Positions 20,689 through 31,409 of a DNA stretch of 64,000 nucleotides are shown piece after piece. This DNA comes from Nesterenkonia sp. PF2B19. GTDB lineage: Bacteria > Actinomycetota > Actinomycetes > Actinomycetales > Micrococcaceae. The stretch covers positions 62,001 to 126,000 of the forward strand of contig NZ_MDSS02000001.1 in the NCBI RefSeq assembly GCF_001758425.2, written 5' to 3'. The position numbers and the translations under genes were made by a program. The stretch's first letter is position 1. Each line of letters begins with the position of its first letter. The notes beneath the pieces are model-generated. The model saw only the letters and a list, made by a program, of their open reading frames with translations, ran no database searches and was not told the DNA's origin.

Positions 20689-21849
20689 TCATCGCCGTAC
20701 GTCATCACCTGCTGAGGCGTCACCGTCGGGCTCCATGCCGGTGATGACGATCTCGAAGGCCTCCTCGTCGACCTCGACCTCCTCCGGCTCGGGCTCAGGC
20801 AGCGGCGGGAACGGCGTGGGGCGACCATGCTCGTCCAGTGCCGTGCCGGAGAGGGTCACCGACAACACGCCACGTTCCTCGCGGAGCCGGAGGACTTCCT
20901 CGGTGTGCGCGACGATGTCGGCGTCGTTCCGGCGCATCCGGGCATAGAGGGGTGCCTGGACGAAGATCGTGGCGAACGTGCCGACGATGACGCCCACGAA
21001 GAGCGCCAGTGAGATGTCTCGCAGCGTGCCCGCACCCAGCAGCCATGCACCGATGAAGAGGATCGAGCCGACGGGAAGGATGCCCACCACAGAGGTGTTG
21101 ATGGAACGGACCAGGGTCTGGTTGACGGCCAGATTGACCCGCTCCGTGAAGGTCTGATCCTTCTGCTGCCGCAGGGGTTGGACGTTCTCCCGGATCTTGT
21201 CGAAGACCACCATGGTGTCGTAGAGCGCGTAGGACAGAATGGTGAGGAATCCGATGATCGCGCTGGGGGTCACTTCGAAGTTGGTCGCCGAGTAGATTCC
21301 GGCCGTGGTGATCACCACGAAGCCGAGGCCGAGGATGGCGGCCAACGACATCTTCCAGGTGCGGAAGTACAGGGCCATGTAGAGCGCGACGAGGATGATG
21401 AAGATCACCAGCCCCAGCATCATCTGCTCGGAGACCTGTTCGCCCCACGTGGGGCCGATGAACGTGGAGGTCACCTGGTCGGCACTGACGCCGTAGCCTT
21501 CCTGCAGGGCTTCGGCGACCTCGAGGGTCTCGTCATCGGTGAGCTCCTCGGTCTGCACCCTCACGGTGTTCGCCGCGATGTTCGTGACGGTGGCGTCCTG
21601 GCCGGAGACCTCGGCGACCGCGTCCTCGCCGACGGCGATGTCGGTCTCCTCGGTCTGGGAGATCGTGAACTGAGAGCCTCCCGTGAACTCGATGCCCAGG
21701 TTGAACCCGCCTCTGACGAACGGGATGGCGACCGAGACCAGCACCACGAGGGCGGCCAGGAGGAACCACAGGTTCGACTTCTGGATGAACGGGTAGGCCC
21801 GCTCACCCGTGTAGAGCTGGTTGCCGGCCTTGGCGAAACCTGCAGCCAT
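20689..21849 (-). CDS. secF: Protein translocase subunit SecF
   Basis: Partner of SecD in proton-driven protein export. 386 residues. The first transmembrane helix (FLLAALVVLVSVAIPFV) is followed by the periplasmic domain with FNLGIEFTGGSQFTI. The five-helix C-terminal bundle then includes FRTWKMSLAAILGLGFVVITTAGIYS and ALYDTMVVFDKIREN. A proline- and glutamate-rich cytosolic tail follows. ATG overlaps the secD stop (TGATG). Confidence 0.95.
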   Translation of the reverse strand: MAAGFAKAGNQLYTGERAYPFIQKSNLWFLLAALVVLVSVAIPFVRGGFNLGIEFTGGSQFTISQTEETDIAVGEDAVAEVSGQDATVTNIAANTVRVQTEELTDDETLEVAEALQEGYGVSADQVTSTFIGPTWGEQVSEQMMLGLVIFIILVALYMALYFRTWKMSLAAILGLGFVVITTAGIYSATNFEVTPSAIIGFLTILSYALYDTMVVFDKIRENVQPLRQQKDQTFTERVNLAVNQTLVRSINTSVVGILPVGSILFIGAWLLGAGTLRDISLALFVGVIVGTFATIFVQAPLYARMRRNDADIVAHTEEVLRLREERGVLSVTLSGTALDEHGRPTPFPPLPEPEPEEVEVDEEAFEIVITGMEPDGDASAGDDVRR

Positions 21850-23995
21850 CAGCGGTCCTCCTCGTCGGTCTCGGTGCGGGTGACGGTCTCAGGGTCCGTG
21901 ACATCCCCCGGCTCGCCGTCCTGCGGGGGATCCTCGGCCGCCCGGGAGGTACGGCGCGCGTGGAGCGCGCGGGCCCGCCGTCGCTCGGCGATGGTCAGCC
22001 CCGGGGCTTCGGGGTCGGCCCCCGCTGGTGGCTGGGAGGCGCCTGCTCCGGATGGTCGACGATGGCGTCGTCCTGCTCCGGATGGTCGACGATGGCGGCG
22101 TCCTGCCCCGGATCGACCCCGGTCCCCGGGCCCCCTTCGGTGTCGAGGGTCAGCGTGCTGGTCGCTGTGGCCTGGGAGACGCTGACCGCAGAGGTGCCTC
22201 CGGCGGATTCGTCCCCCGCGGCGTCCTGACCACGCGGCGTCGCCGCGGCACGGTCCGGTGAGACGGCACCGGTCGGTTCGGCCACTGCCGGAAGCACCGA
22301 CCGGCGGGCGAAACGCCCGGCGCCCCGATAGAGCATGTCCACCCCCAGCTCCTTCTCGGAGAGCCCGGAGAACCGGCGCCCGGAGGCGAAGAACCTCCGG
22401 CGGGCGATGATCTGCATCACCGGGTGGGTGAACAGGAAGACCAGGATGACGTCCAGGATCGCGGTGAGGCCCAGGGTGAAGGCGAAGCCGCGGACGTTGC
22501 CCACCGCCACCATGTAGAGGACGACGGCGGCGATGACGTTGACAGCCTTGGAGGCCAGGATCGTCCGGCGGGCACGGGCCCAGCCGTTCTCCACCGCCCC
22601 GGCCAGGGATCTGCCTTCGCGCAGCTCGTCCTTGATGCGTTCGAAGTAGACGATGAACGAGTCGGCAGTCAGACCGATCGAGACGATCAGACCCGCGATG
22701 CCGGCCAGCGAGAGGCGATACCCGTCGGACCAGCCGAGCAGCGCGATCGTCCACCAGGTGAGCACTCCGACGACTCCCAGGGAGGCGATCGTGACCAGAC
22801 CCAGCGCCCGGTACTGGAACAATGCGTACCCGGCGACCAGGATCAGACCGATGATGCCGGCGAGCAGGCCGTTGCGCAGCTGATCGGCGCCGAGCGTCGC
22901 CGAGATCTGTTCCTCGGACTGGATCTCGAAGCTGACCGGCAGAGAGCCGTACCGCAGCTGCTCGGACAGGTTGCGCGCCTCATCCTCGGTGAAGTTTCCG
23001 GTGATCTGGGCTCGGCCGTCAGTGATCGGCGAGTTCATCCTCGGAGCGGAGATGACGCGGCTGTCCAGCACGATCGCGAACTGGTTGCGGACGCCCTCGA
23101 GCCCGTAGAGACGGGTGGAGGAGTCGCGGAACTCGGCGGTGCCGTCGCTGTCGAGCACGATGTCGACGGCCCAGCGTCCGGTCTGGCCTCCCGTAGGCGT
23201 CTGCTCCATCCCGAAGCCGGCGTCGTGGATATGGGTGCCCGGGACCTCCACGGGGCCGAGCAGGTACTTCATCCCGGTCTCGGGGTCACAGGTCACCAGT
23301 GGCTGATCGGAGTCGGCGGCCTCCCGCTCCTCGATGCTGACCTCACGGCTGCAGGTGAAGTTCGCGAAGTCGGCGGCGACATCCTGGGTGATCCAGTTCA
23401 GGTCGGAGGGGTCCTGCGGCTCTGCGGTGGGCTCTGGGAAGTCCTCCGGCTGGGCCTCGGCCCCCTCGCCTCCGGCGTCCTCCTCACCGGCGACGTCCTC
23501 GTCCTCCGTGGCCTCCTCCTGGGCTTCGGCCGCCTCTTCGAGCTCCTCGGCCTCCTCCTCAGGCATGCCTTCTTCGATCAGCTGGTCGATGTAGTCAGGA
23601 TCCATCTCGGCCTGCAGCACCGGGCGGAACTCCATGTCGGCGGAGGCCTGGATGAGCTCGCGGGTCTCGGCATCCGGGGTGCCCGGCATGCCGACGACCA
23701 CGTTCTCCGCTCCCTGAGTGGCGATCTCAGCCTCAGCCACACCGGTGCCGTCCACGCGCTGGCGGATGATCTCCACGGCCTGCTCGAGCTGCTCGCTGTC
23801 GAGCTGGTCGTCACCGTCCACATGCGGGGACAGGACCATCTGAGTGCCGCCCGAGAGGTCGAGCGCCAGCAGCGGCGCCCACTGGGCCCGGTCCTGGGAG
23901 ACCCCGTAGGTCAGCAGTCCGCCCATCCCGAGGATGAGCACCAACAGTCCGATCAGGGCCGCGCGGGCGCGGGCCACCGGTGTGCTTGTCGCCAT
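21849..23995 (-). CDS. secD: Protein translocase subunit SecD, one frameshift near the C-terminus
   Basis: Integral membrane subunit that uses the proton gradient to finish protein export. About 716 residues when joined. It has an N-terminal membrane helix (ALIGLLVLILGMGGLLTYGV), the LALDLSGGTQMVL motif and an unusually long acidic Glu/Ala insert in the periplasmic part (PEEEAEELEEAAEAQEEATEDED, in part). The C-terminal six-helix domain includes LTADSFIVYFERIKDELREG. The first frame ends at 21995. The family tail LTIAERRRARALHARR continues in the next frame to 21849, so a base appears to be missing near 22025-22050. The joined stop overlaps the secF ATG, which supports the reconstruction. Confidence 0.9.
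22043..22102. repeat. 30-bp tandem repeat inside secD
   Basis: Two 30-bp units (22043-22072 and 22073-22102) differ at one base. They encode two copies of the decapeptide D(A/D)AIVDHPEQ in the cytosolic tail of SecD, just before the frameshift. Confidence 0.8.
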
Positions 23996-24119
23996 CAGGC
24001 TCTGGTCAACCTTCCGCTCGTCGGGTGCGTCGAGGGGCGCTGCGCGGTCACGCCGTCCCGCCCCGTCAACACCACAGCCCGCTCACCGGTGCGGTGGCGG
24101 GCTGTGAAAAGGGAACTGG

Positions 24120-24440
24120 TCAGCGTTCCTCTGACTCCGGAGACTCAGGGGACTCCGGAGCGGGGTCCTCCGGCGACGCCGCCGGAGTCACCACATGCTG
24201 GACGGCGGGGAGCTGGAAGTCCACGCGGTCTCCGCCGGAGAACTCCAGGGTCACCCGCTGCTTCTCCTCGTCGCGGGCGACGACGGTGCCGACGACTCCG
24301 CCGGCCGTCACGACCTCCGCGCCCGGCACAGCACCGCTGATCGCGGCGGACTGTGCATCACGCATCTTCTTCCCGCGGCGGAAGGTCATCAGCATGAAGA
24401 GCGCGAGGATCGCGATCATGATCAGAAGGAAGGGATCCAT
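24120..24440 (-). CDS. yajC: Preprotein translocase subunit YajC
   Basis: Small SecDF accessory protein, 106 residues. One N-terminal membrane helix (LLIMIAILALFMLMTF) is followed by basic RRGKKMRD and the conserved GAEVVTAGGVVGTVV segment. A Pro/Glu/Ser-rich tail ends the protein. It is co-directional with and upstream of secD, 124 bp away. Confidence 0.92.
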   Translation of the reverse strand: MDPFLLIMIAILALFMLMTFRRGKKMRDAQSAAISGAVPGAEVVTAGGVVGTVVARDEEKQRVTLEFSGGDRVDFQLPAVQHVVTPAASPEDPAPESPESPESEER

Positions 24441-24599
24441 CAGAGATCACCTCCTGCCGCGGCGTGAGCCTGCTGCACTGCCATGACGTGTGGTTCGTTC
24501 ACCTGTGGGCCAATCTGTTCGATCGATGGGCAGCTCCGCGAAGGCGCCGAGCCTGGTCAGCTCGACCGCCGCCGTGGAGTCGTTCAACGCGACAGACTA

Positions 24600-25673
24600 T
24601 CAGCTGTCGCCGAGGTCCCAGCGCGGATCCCCCGAGGACACGGCCTCCCGTCCGCTGTCAGCGGACTCGGGCGGCTTCAGGCCCAGGTGGCGCCAGGCTC
24701 CCTCCGTGGCGATGCGGCCCCGCGGCGTACGGGCGAGCAGCCCCTCCCGCACCAGGTACGGTTCGGCGACGGTCTCGACCGTCTCCGTCTCCTCCCCGAC
24801 GAGGATCGCCAGCGTGGACAGACCCACCGGACCGCCGCGGAACGTGGTGCACAGGGCATGGAGCACCGCGCGGTCCAGACGGTCCAGACCGCGCCGATCC
24901 ACCTCGTAGGTGTCCAGGGCCTGACCGGCGGCCTCACGGTCCACCAGGGGCACCCCGTGCACCAGAGCCCAGTCGCGCACCCGTCGCAGCAGTCGGTTCG
25001 CGATGCGCGGGGTCCCGCGTGATCGTGTGGCGATCTCCGCGAACCCGGCGTCGTCGACCTGCATGTCCAGCATCCCGGCCGAGCGCCGGAGAACCCGCTC
25101 CAACTCGTCGGCCGAGTAGTACTCGAGATGCCCCGTGAATCCGAAGCGATCCCGCAACGGGCCCGGCAGCAGCCCCGCGCGCGTGGTGGCGCCCACCAGG
25201 GTGAACGGCGGCAGCTCCAGCGGTATCGACGTGGCGCCGGCTCCCTTGCCGACGATGATGTCGACCCGGAAGTCCTCCATGGCCATGTAGAGCATCTCTT
25301 CGGCTGGTCGCGACATCCTGTGGATCTCGTCGATGAAGAGCACCTCCCCGTCGGTGAGCGAGGACAGGATGGCCGCGAGGTCGCCGGCATGCTGGATCGC
25401 CGGGCCGGAGGTGATGCGCAGTGCGGCATTCATCTCGCCGGCGATGATCATCGCCAGCGTGGTCTTCCCGAGCCCCGGTGGGCCGGACAGCAGCACATGG
25501 TCGGCCGCCGCTCCCCGCAGCCGCGAAGACTCCAGCACGAGTGAGAGCTGCCCGCGCACCGTGGACTGACCGACGAAGTCCTGCAGGGTCTTCGGCCGCA
25601 GCGCGGCCTCGAGCGCCTTCTCCTCGGCCGCAGGCGCCGTCCCGACCAGCTCGCGGGGATCCTCCGTGCTCAT
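24600..25673 (-). CDS. ruvB: Holliday junction branch migration helicase RuvB
   Basis: AAA+ motor that drives branch migration with RuvA. 357 residues. Walker A is GPPGLGKT (64-71) and Walker B is LFIDEIHR. Sensor and family motifs follow ([35 protein letters not shown]), then the winged-helix end ([23 protein letters not shown]). The ATG overlaps the ruvA stop (ATGA, 25670-25673). Confidence 0.96.
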   Translation of the reverse strand: MSTEDPRELVGTAPAAEEKALEAALRPKTLQDFVGQSTVRGQLSLVLESSRLRGAAADHVLLSGPPGLGKTTLAMIIAGEMNAALRITSGPAIQHAGDLAAILSSLTDGEVLFIDEIHRMSRPAEEMLYMAMEDFRVDIIVGKGAGATSIPLELPPFTLVGATTRAGLLPGPLRDRFGFTGHLEYYSADELERVLRRSAGMLDMQVDDAGFAEIATRSRGTPRIANRLLRRVRDWALVHGVPLVDREAAGQALDTYEVDRRGLDRLDRAVLHALCTTFRGGPVGLSTLAILVGEETETVETVAEPYLVREGLLARTPRGRIATEGAWRHLGLKPPESADSGREAVSSGDPRWDLGDS

Positions 25674-26292
25674 CGGCCGCTCCCCCCGGCAGAACCGAGC
25701 ATCCGCAGGGTGTGCCGCAGGACCACCGGCACCTCGGCCTGCGCCAGCTCCGGCTCATCACGCAGCACCTGCTCGACGGCGCTTCGGGCGTCCTTCTCGG
25801 TCCAGCCGAGCGAGCTCAGCGCCTCCTGGACCTGCCCCGTGACCTCATCGGCTCCGGACGGTGCGGGGGTCGCAGGGTCGTCCGCCGGTTCGACGACGAG
25901 CTTGCCGGCGAGCTCGAGCAGGATCCGCTGAGCGGTCTTCTTCCCGATGCGGGAACCTTCGTGAAGGCGGCGGTGTCGGAGTCGGCGATCGCCTGACGCA
26001 CCGCGGCCGGACTGTGCACGCTCAGCACGGCCAGGGCCAGCCGAGGGCCGACCCCGGAGATCCCCAGCAGAGTGGTGAAGATCTCCCGCTCGCCGCCGTC
26101 GGCGAAGCCGAAGAGCAGCGGGGCGTCGTCCTGGCGCGGCACGAACGAGGTCTGCAGCCGGGTCTCCTGGCCCAGCCGCAGCTCTCCCAACGTCTGCGCG
26201 GTGGCCGTGACCTCGAGGCCGAACCCGGCCACCTCAACGATCGCATGATCGAGCCCCACGTGGAGCACCTCGCCCCGGATCGAAGAGATCAT
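25670..26292 (-). CDS. ruvA: Holliday junction protein RuvA, one frameshift
   Basis: Binds Holliday junctions and loads RuvB. About 208 residues when joined. Frame one gives [21 protein letters not shown] and the helix-hairpin-helix part ([17 protein letters not shown]). Near 25956 the expected [22 protein letters not shown] continues in the next frame; adding one G in the CCCGC context restores it. The C-terminal RuvB-binding domain ([21 protein letters not shown]) runs to the stop at 25670, which overlaps ruvB by 4 bp. Span length (623 bp) also fits one missing base. Confidence 0.9.
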
Positions 26293-26359
26293 CGCTCACC
26301 CGTCCTGTCCGCTGTTCTGTCCGCCGCCGCATCGACGTTCGTACACATCTTCGAACAGA

Positions 26360-27072
26360 CTACCGCCCCCGTCGCGCGCTGCCCGGGCCGACTCGCCCGG
26401 ACGCTCCGCCGCCGGCGCGCCTCTCGGCCTCCTGCCAGTCACGCTGGGCCGGTGTCATCCCCGAGGTGCCAGCGTCTGCAGCCCGCTGCAGAGCCGTCCG
26501 CGCCCCCTGGTGGGTCCGGTCCCGGCCGCCATGTCATGGCGCGTGCCGATGCCGGACCGCCAGGCATGGCAGATGGCCACCGCATAGGCGTCGGTCGCGT
26601 CGACGGGCTTCGGCAGGGCGGGGAGCCGCAGGATCCGCTGCACCATGCGAGCCACGGCGGCTTTGTCGGCGGAACCGTCGTCGGTCACCGCCGCTTTGAC
26701 CTCCGAGGGTGTATGCCAGGCCACCGGGATGCCCCGTGCGGCGGCGGCGGCGATGACCACCCCCGAGGCCTGCGCCGTGCCGACCACGGTGGGAGCGTTG
26801 TTCTGGGCGAACACCCGCTCGATGGCCAGCACGTCCGGAGCATAGGTGTCCAGCAGGGCCTCGGCGGCACGCTGGATCGCCAAGATGCGCTCCGCCAGAT
26901 CCTGGTCCGAGCGGGTTCCGGTGACCTCCACGTGCACGGACTCGCCGGTGCGGTCCCGGTGCATCTCCACCACGGCGAAGCCGCAGCGGGTCAGCCCGGG
27001 ATCGACGCCGAGGATCCGCTGGGCCACCCGTGAGGTCCCGGCCGTGCCCCTCACCGGCACCGTTGACGCCAT
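26360..27072 (-). CDS. ruvC: Holliday junction endonuclease RuvC, one frameshift near the C-terminus
   Basis: Resolves Holliday junctions. It shows RILGVDPGLTRCGFAVVE (catalytic Asp), LAIERVFAQNN (Glu), TPSEVKAAVTDDGSADKAAVARMV and DATDAYAVAICHAW (Asp pair). The uncorrected frame stops at 26455 with an unlikely tail. In the neighbouring frame, from about 26510, ALQRAADAGTSGMTPAQRDWQEAERR follows. That is the usual Micrococcaceae tail and runs to a TAG at 26360-26362. One missing base explains this. The start ATG at 27072 lies 10 bp after yebC; starts closer to VAQRILG are possible. Confidence 0.88.
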
Positions 27073-27082
27073 AGCCCGGCGA

Positions 27083-27841
27083 TCAGCTCTCGGCGTCGAG
27101 CGCGGCGAGCGTGTCCGCGCTGAGGTCCGCGTTGGTGTGGACGTTCTGGACGTCGTCGAGATCCTCGAGCGCATCATGCAGCCTGAGGAACTTCTTGGCG
27201 GCGTCGAGGTCGAGGTCCACCTTCACGTCAGAGACGAACTCGACCTCGTCCGACTCCACGGCGAGTCCTGCGTCTTCGAGCGCCTTGACGACCTCCTGCA
27301 GATCCTGCGGCTCAGACTGCACCTCGAACGTCTCCGCGTGCTCGATGACCTCCTCGACGCCTGCCTCCAGGACCGCGGCGAGCACGTCATCCTCGGTGAG
27401 CCCCTCCTTCGGCACGCTGACCACGCCCTTGCGCTGGAACATGTACGCCACCGACCCGGGATCCGCCACGGTGCCGCCCGAGCGTGTCACCGCCACACGC
27501 ACTTCCGAGGCAGCACGGTTGCGGTTGTCCGTGAGGCACTCCACGAGCAGCGCCGAGCCCTGCGGGCCACGCACCTCGTACATGATCTCCTCATACTCCA
27601 CCGCATCGCCCGTCAGACCTGCCCCGCGCTTGATCGCCCGGTCGATGTTGTCGTTGGGGACCGAGTTCTTCTTGGCCTTGGAGACGGCGAGATCCAGCGC
27701 CGGGTTGCCCGCCGGATCCGGCCCGCCGTTGCGCGCCGCGACCTCGATCTGCTTGATGTAGCGGGCGTTGATCTTGGCGCGCTTGGCGTCCACAGCAGCC
27801 TTGCGGTGCTTGGTGTTGGCCCATTTGGAGTGGCCGGCCAT
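27083..27841 (-). CDS. yebC: YebC/PmpR family DNA-binding protein
   Basis: Probable transcriptional regulator or translation-associated factor of the TACO1/YebC family. 252 residues. The N-terminal signature [23 protein letters not shown] is followed by [42 protein letters not shown] and the acidic C-terminal domains ending LAALDAES. It is the first gene of the (-) ruvC-ruvA-ruvB run, which is its usual position in actinobacteria. Confidence 0.95.
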   Translation of the reverse strand: MAGHSKWANTKHRKAAVDAKRAKINARYIKQIEVAARNGGPDPAGNPALDLAVSKAKKNSVPNDNIDRAIKRGAGLTGDAVEYEEIMYEVRGPQGSALLVECLTDNRNRAASEVRVAVTRSGGTVADPGSVAYMFQRKGVVSVPKEGLTEDDVLAAVLEAGVEEVIEHAETFEVQSEPQDLQEVVKALEDAGLAVESDEVEFVSDVKVDLDLDAAKKFLRLHDALEDLDDVQNVHTNADLSADTLAALDAES

Positions 27842-27947
27842 AGTTCTCCGATCTCGTCAGTCAGGGTTCCGGAATGCACGCCACCATGACGTGCGGCACG
27901 TAGTGTGGACACCAGCCTACCGTCGCCACGAGAGGAAGGCCGAAGCC

Positions 27948-30089
27948 TTGACGCACGCCTCCCAGGTCACCCATCCGGACACCGGCCAGGTCCGAGTCCG
28001 CTCCCGGCCCGACGGCGCCGGCTCCCCCCACGATCCCTTCGGCGACGGCTTCCTGCTGGACCACCAGCACCCGGATCTGCGTCGTGTCTCCCCCGGCGAC
28101 TGGCTGCCGGCGCTGCGGGCGGGGGTGGCCGAGGAGAAGGCTGAGCTCGAGGAGATCGCCGCGCGGGGCGCTCCGGCCGACGTCGACGATCCCTGCGAGC
28201 CGTCGGGCGGGCCGGTGGGAGACTGCGGCGCGTTCAGCGCGCGTTCTCCTGCGTGTTCTCCGCGGACGCCGGCCCGGACCTGCAGGACGTCCAGGCACAC
28301 TGGGCCCCCGAGATGGCCGCCCACCGAGACTGGGTGCAGCTGCACCCCGGACTGCACCACCGACTGCGTGAGCTTGCCCAACGCATCGACGCCGGGGCGG
28401 TCTCCCCCACCGCGGAGCAGCGTCGGATGCTGCACCGTCTGCTCGCGGAGGCTGAGGCCGCCGGTGCGGGACTCTCCGGCACCGACCAGGAACGCCTGCG
28501 GGAGCTGAACCGGAAGATCGCCGCCGAGGAGACCGCCTATCAACGCCTGCAACGGGCTGAGGCCGCCGAGTCCGCCGTCTACGTCGCCTCCGCCGATGAG
28601 CTGGTGGGGCTCGACGACGCTGTGCTCTCCTCGGCACGAGAGGCCGCGCGCGCCGCCGGCCATGACGCCGGGCACCTGCTCCGGCTCGGGATGCCGGTGC
28701 AGCAGCCGGCGCTGGCGGTGCTGCGTGATCGTCAGACCCGGCGTCGTCTTCACCTCGCCTCCTTCGAACGCGGCGGCATGCCAGGCGACGACGGGCGCAC
28801 CACACGGCAGATCGGCGCGGATATCGCTGTGCTGCGGGCGCGGCGGGCACGGCTGCTGGGTCATGACCATCACCTGGACGCGGTGCTGACGCTGCGCACC
28901 GCGTCGGACGTCTCCGCCGTCCAGGACATGCTGCGGCCGCTCATCGCCGGGGCTACGGCGTCGGCTGGCCGAGGAGCTCGCGGTCGTGGAGGAGCATCTG
29001 CGCGCCGCCGGGGACGTCCTCGACGAGCCTGCGGCCCTGGGACCTCACCTATGGGATCGCCGCCGTAGAGCGGGCGGCCCGCGGTGCAGCCGAGGGACGC
29101 GACGACGCCCCGGGCCCGCCCGCGGACGCTCCCTGCCTCTGGAGGAGGCGCTCGGACGGGTGTTCGCCGCCGCCCGCCGGGTCTACGGCCTGCAGGTCCA
29201 CGAGCGGACGGACCTTCCGGGGTTCGTCGACGGGGCCCGCAGCTTCGAGGTCCGCGACGTCGACGGCGCCGTCCTGGGCCTGTTTTTGCTGGATCCGTTC
29301 GCTCGTCCCACCAAGGCCGGCGGCGCCTGGATGAACTCGTTCTCCGTGGCGTCCTCCTTGACCGGATCCCGTCCGGTGGTCATCAACTGCCTGAACCTGG
29401 CACGCCCAGCCGACGGCGAGGCGGCGCAGGTCACTCGTGCCGAGCAGAAGACCCTGTTCCACGAGTTCGGCCACGCGCTGCACGGGCTGCTCGCCGAGGC
29501 CGAGTTCGAGGCCCTCTCCGGCACTGCCGTGCCGCGCGATGCCGTGGAGTTCCCCTCTCAGGTCAACGAGGTCTTCGCCGACCTGTGGCGCCCGTCCCCG
29601 GCGTCAGGATCGCATCTCCACCCCGGGGCCGACCCCCACTGGGGCCGTGGAGCCTCGATGGTGGAGCATCTGGCCGCCGTCGTCCTGGACCTCGTCTGGC
29701 ACACTCTCAGTCCCGAGCAGGCCGAGGAGGCGGCCAGGGATCCGGAGGGGTTCGAAGACCAGGCGCTGGCCGCGTGGGGGCTGGACCATCCCCTGGTGCC
29801 GCCGCGCTACGGCACGGGCTGCTTCAAGCACATCTTCGCCGGATCCGGGTACGCGGCCGGCTACTACTCCTATCTCTGGGCGCAGGTCCTCGCCGCCGAC
29901 GCCGCCGAGTGGTTCCGCACGGTCATGGACGACGAGAGTGCGCTGCGGAAGGCCGGAGATCGATTCCGCGCCGAGCTGCTGCGCCGCGGCGATACCCGAG
30001 AGCTGGAGGAGTCATTCCGGCACGCGATCGGGCGGGAGCCCACGCTCGCCCCCTTGCTGCGCAGCCTCGGGATGACACCGCCCGCCTGA
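27948..30089 (+). pseudogene. M3 family metallopeptidase (peptidyl-dipeptidase), multiply frameshifted
   Basis: Zinc peptidase of the thimet oligopeptidase/Dcp family. The catalytic end is intact: LGLFLLDPFARPTKAGGAWM, the zinc motif LFHEFGHALHGLL, VEFPSQVNEVFADLW and the C-terminal GSGYAAGYYSYLWAQVLAADA. Upstream, conserved sequence moves between frames near 28190, 28953, 29025 and 29127 (for example RLRRVQRAFSCVFSADAG, then LRRRLAEELAVVEEHL, then LRPWDLTYGIAAVERAAR). The region after VNEVFADLW is also about 15 residues short of the family norm. Some breaks fit one lost base; two fit two lost or one extra base. It starts at TTG 27948 after AGAGGAAGG. It could be a true pseudogene or a badly sequenced intact gene. 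Confidence 0.75.
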
Positions 30090-30129
30090 CGTTCCCGACC
30101 CGGAGCCGGACCGACGGTGAGTCGAAGAG

Positions 30130-30744
30130 TCAGCGATTCTGCTGATCGGCCTGCCGTCGGACGGAGAGGATGCGCTGGACCACCGTGACGGCCGAGGCCG
30201 CCGCCAGCAGGGTCAGCACGACGAGCAGGACCGAGGAGTGCAGCCCCAGACCCGTGAAACCGGTGAACACCAGGGCCAGGACCATCCTCTCGGGACGTTC
30301 GGCGATGCCGACATCAGCGGTGTAGCCCATCGCCTCGGCTTTGGCGCGCACATATGGCACCAGGCCCCCCAGCAGCAGGCAGGCCGCGGCGGCGACACCG
30401 ATCCAGGGCTGGTCGCCTCCGGTGAAGAACCAGATGAGCAGACCCAGGAAGACAGCTCCGTCCTGCACCCGGTCCAGGGTGGAGTCCAGGAACCCGCCCA
30501 GGGGCGAGGACCGGCTGGACATGCGAGCCATGAGTCCGTCGATCAGGTCCGAGAAGATGAACAGCGTGATGAACACGGTGCCCCAGAACAGCTCCCCCAG
30601 GGGGTAGAGGACCAGGGCGCCGAGGGCCACCCCGACGGTGCCGATCACGGTGACCATGTTGGGCGTGAGCCCCACACGCATGAGCAGCTTCGCGACCGGG
30701 GTGAACAGGGCGCCGAAAAGGCCTCTCGCATACCTGTTGAGCAT
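30130..30744 (-). CDS. pgsA: Phosphatidylinositol phosphate synthase (CDP-alcohol phosphotransferase)
   Basis: Makes phosphatidylinositol phosphate from CDP-diacylglycerol and inositol phosphate in the membrane. 204 residues with several membrane helices. The CDP-alcohol phosphotransferase motif is complete: D66-x2-D69-G70-x2-A73-R74-x8-G83-x3-D87-x3-D91. ATG shares one base with the HIT gene stop (TGATG). The thrS-HIT-pgsA order marks this as the actinobacterial PI synthase rather than a PG-phosphate synthase. The acyltransferase and mannosyltransferase genes that usually follow are not here. Confidence 0.9.
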   Translation of the reverse strand: MLNRYARGLFGALFTPVAKLLMRVGLTPNMVTVIGTVGVALGALVLYPLGELFWGTVFITLFIFSDLIDGLMARMSSRSSPLGGFLDSTLDRVQDGAVFLGLLIWFFTGGDQPWIGVAAAACLLLGGLVPYVRAKAEAMGYTADVGIAERPERMVLALVFTGFTGLGLHSSVLLVVLTLLAAASAVTVVQRILSVRRQADQQNR

Positions 30745-31409
30745 CAGGCGTCCTGCTCCTGTCCGGCCTCACCGGACGTCCCTTCCGTCTGTGCCTGATC
30801 TGCGGCGAAGGCCCGGGCGGCCTCGTCCCAGACGTCGTGGAGCATGCGGTGGGTCTCCCCCAGCGTCTGGGCCATGTTCTTGGTCTGGGCGATGATCGGC
30901 AGGAAGTTGCCGTCGCCGCCCCACCGGGGCACCACATGCTGATGCAGGTGCGCGGCGATCCCGGCTCCACCGTCCTTGCCCTGGTTGAGCCCCAGGTTGA
31001 ACCCGCCGGGTGCCGCGACGGTCCGCAGCGCGACCATCGCCACCTGGGACAGTCGGGTGAACTCCTCGGACTCGGCGGCGCTGAGGTCCGTCAGGTCCGG
31101 CACATGCCGGTAGGGGCAGACCAGGAGGTGGCCGGGGTTGTAGGGGTACAGGTTGAGCAGCACGTAGCAGGTCGTGCCGCGGTGCACGATCAGGGAATCC
31201 TCGTCGGCGCGCCCCGGCGCGGTGCAGAAGGGGCAGTCGGAGGTCCCCGAGACCTGGTCCTGCCCGCGGCGCATGTACGCGATGCGGTGCGGGTTCCAGA
31301 GGCGCTGGAACGCGTCCGGCACCCCGGCCAGGGAGAAGTCGTCCTCCGCCGGGTCGGGCGTGGTGTCGGCGTCGTGCTCCTGGTCCACCACGGGCCGCTC
31401 AGGCCTCAC
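30744..31409 (-). CDS. HIT domain protein (AP4A phosphorylase/hydrolase-like)
   Basis: 221 residues. The HIT triad motif is [19 protein letters not shown] CxxC pair (CPFC) sits near the N-terminal third, with [20 protein letters not shown] after it. These match the actinobacterial HIT proteins that act on diadenosine tetraphosphate (Rv2613c type). GTG at 31409 lies inside the end of thrS (11-bp overlap) with GAGGACC before it, so it is probably translated by coupling with thrS. It is followed directly by pgsA. Confidence 0.88.
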   Translation of the reverse strand: MRPERPVVDQEHDADTTPDPAEDDFSLAGVPDAFQRLWNPHRIAYMRRGQDQVSGTSDCPFCTAPGRADEDSLIVHRGTTCYVLLNLYPYNPGHLLVCPYRHVPDLTDLSAAESEEFTRLSQVAMVALRTVAAPGGFNLGLNQGKDGGAGIAAHLHQHVVPRWGGDGNFLPIIAQTKNMAQTLGETHRMLHDVWDEAARAFAADQAQTEGTSGEAGQEQDA

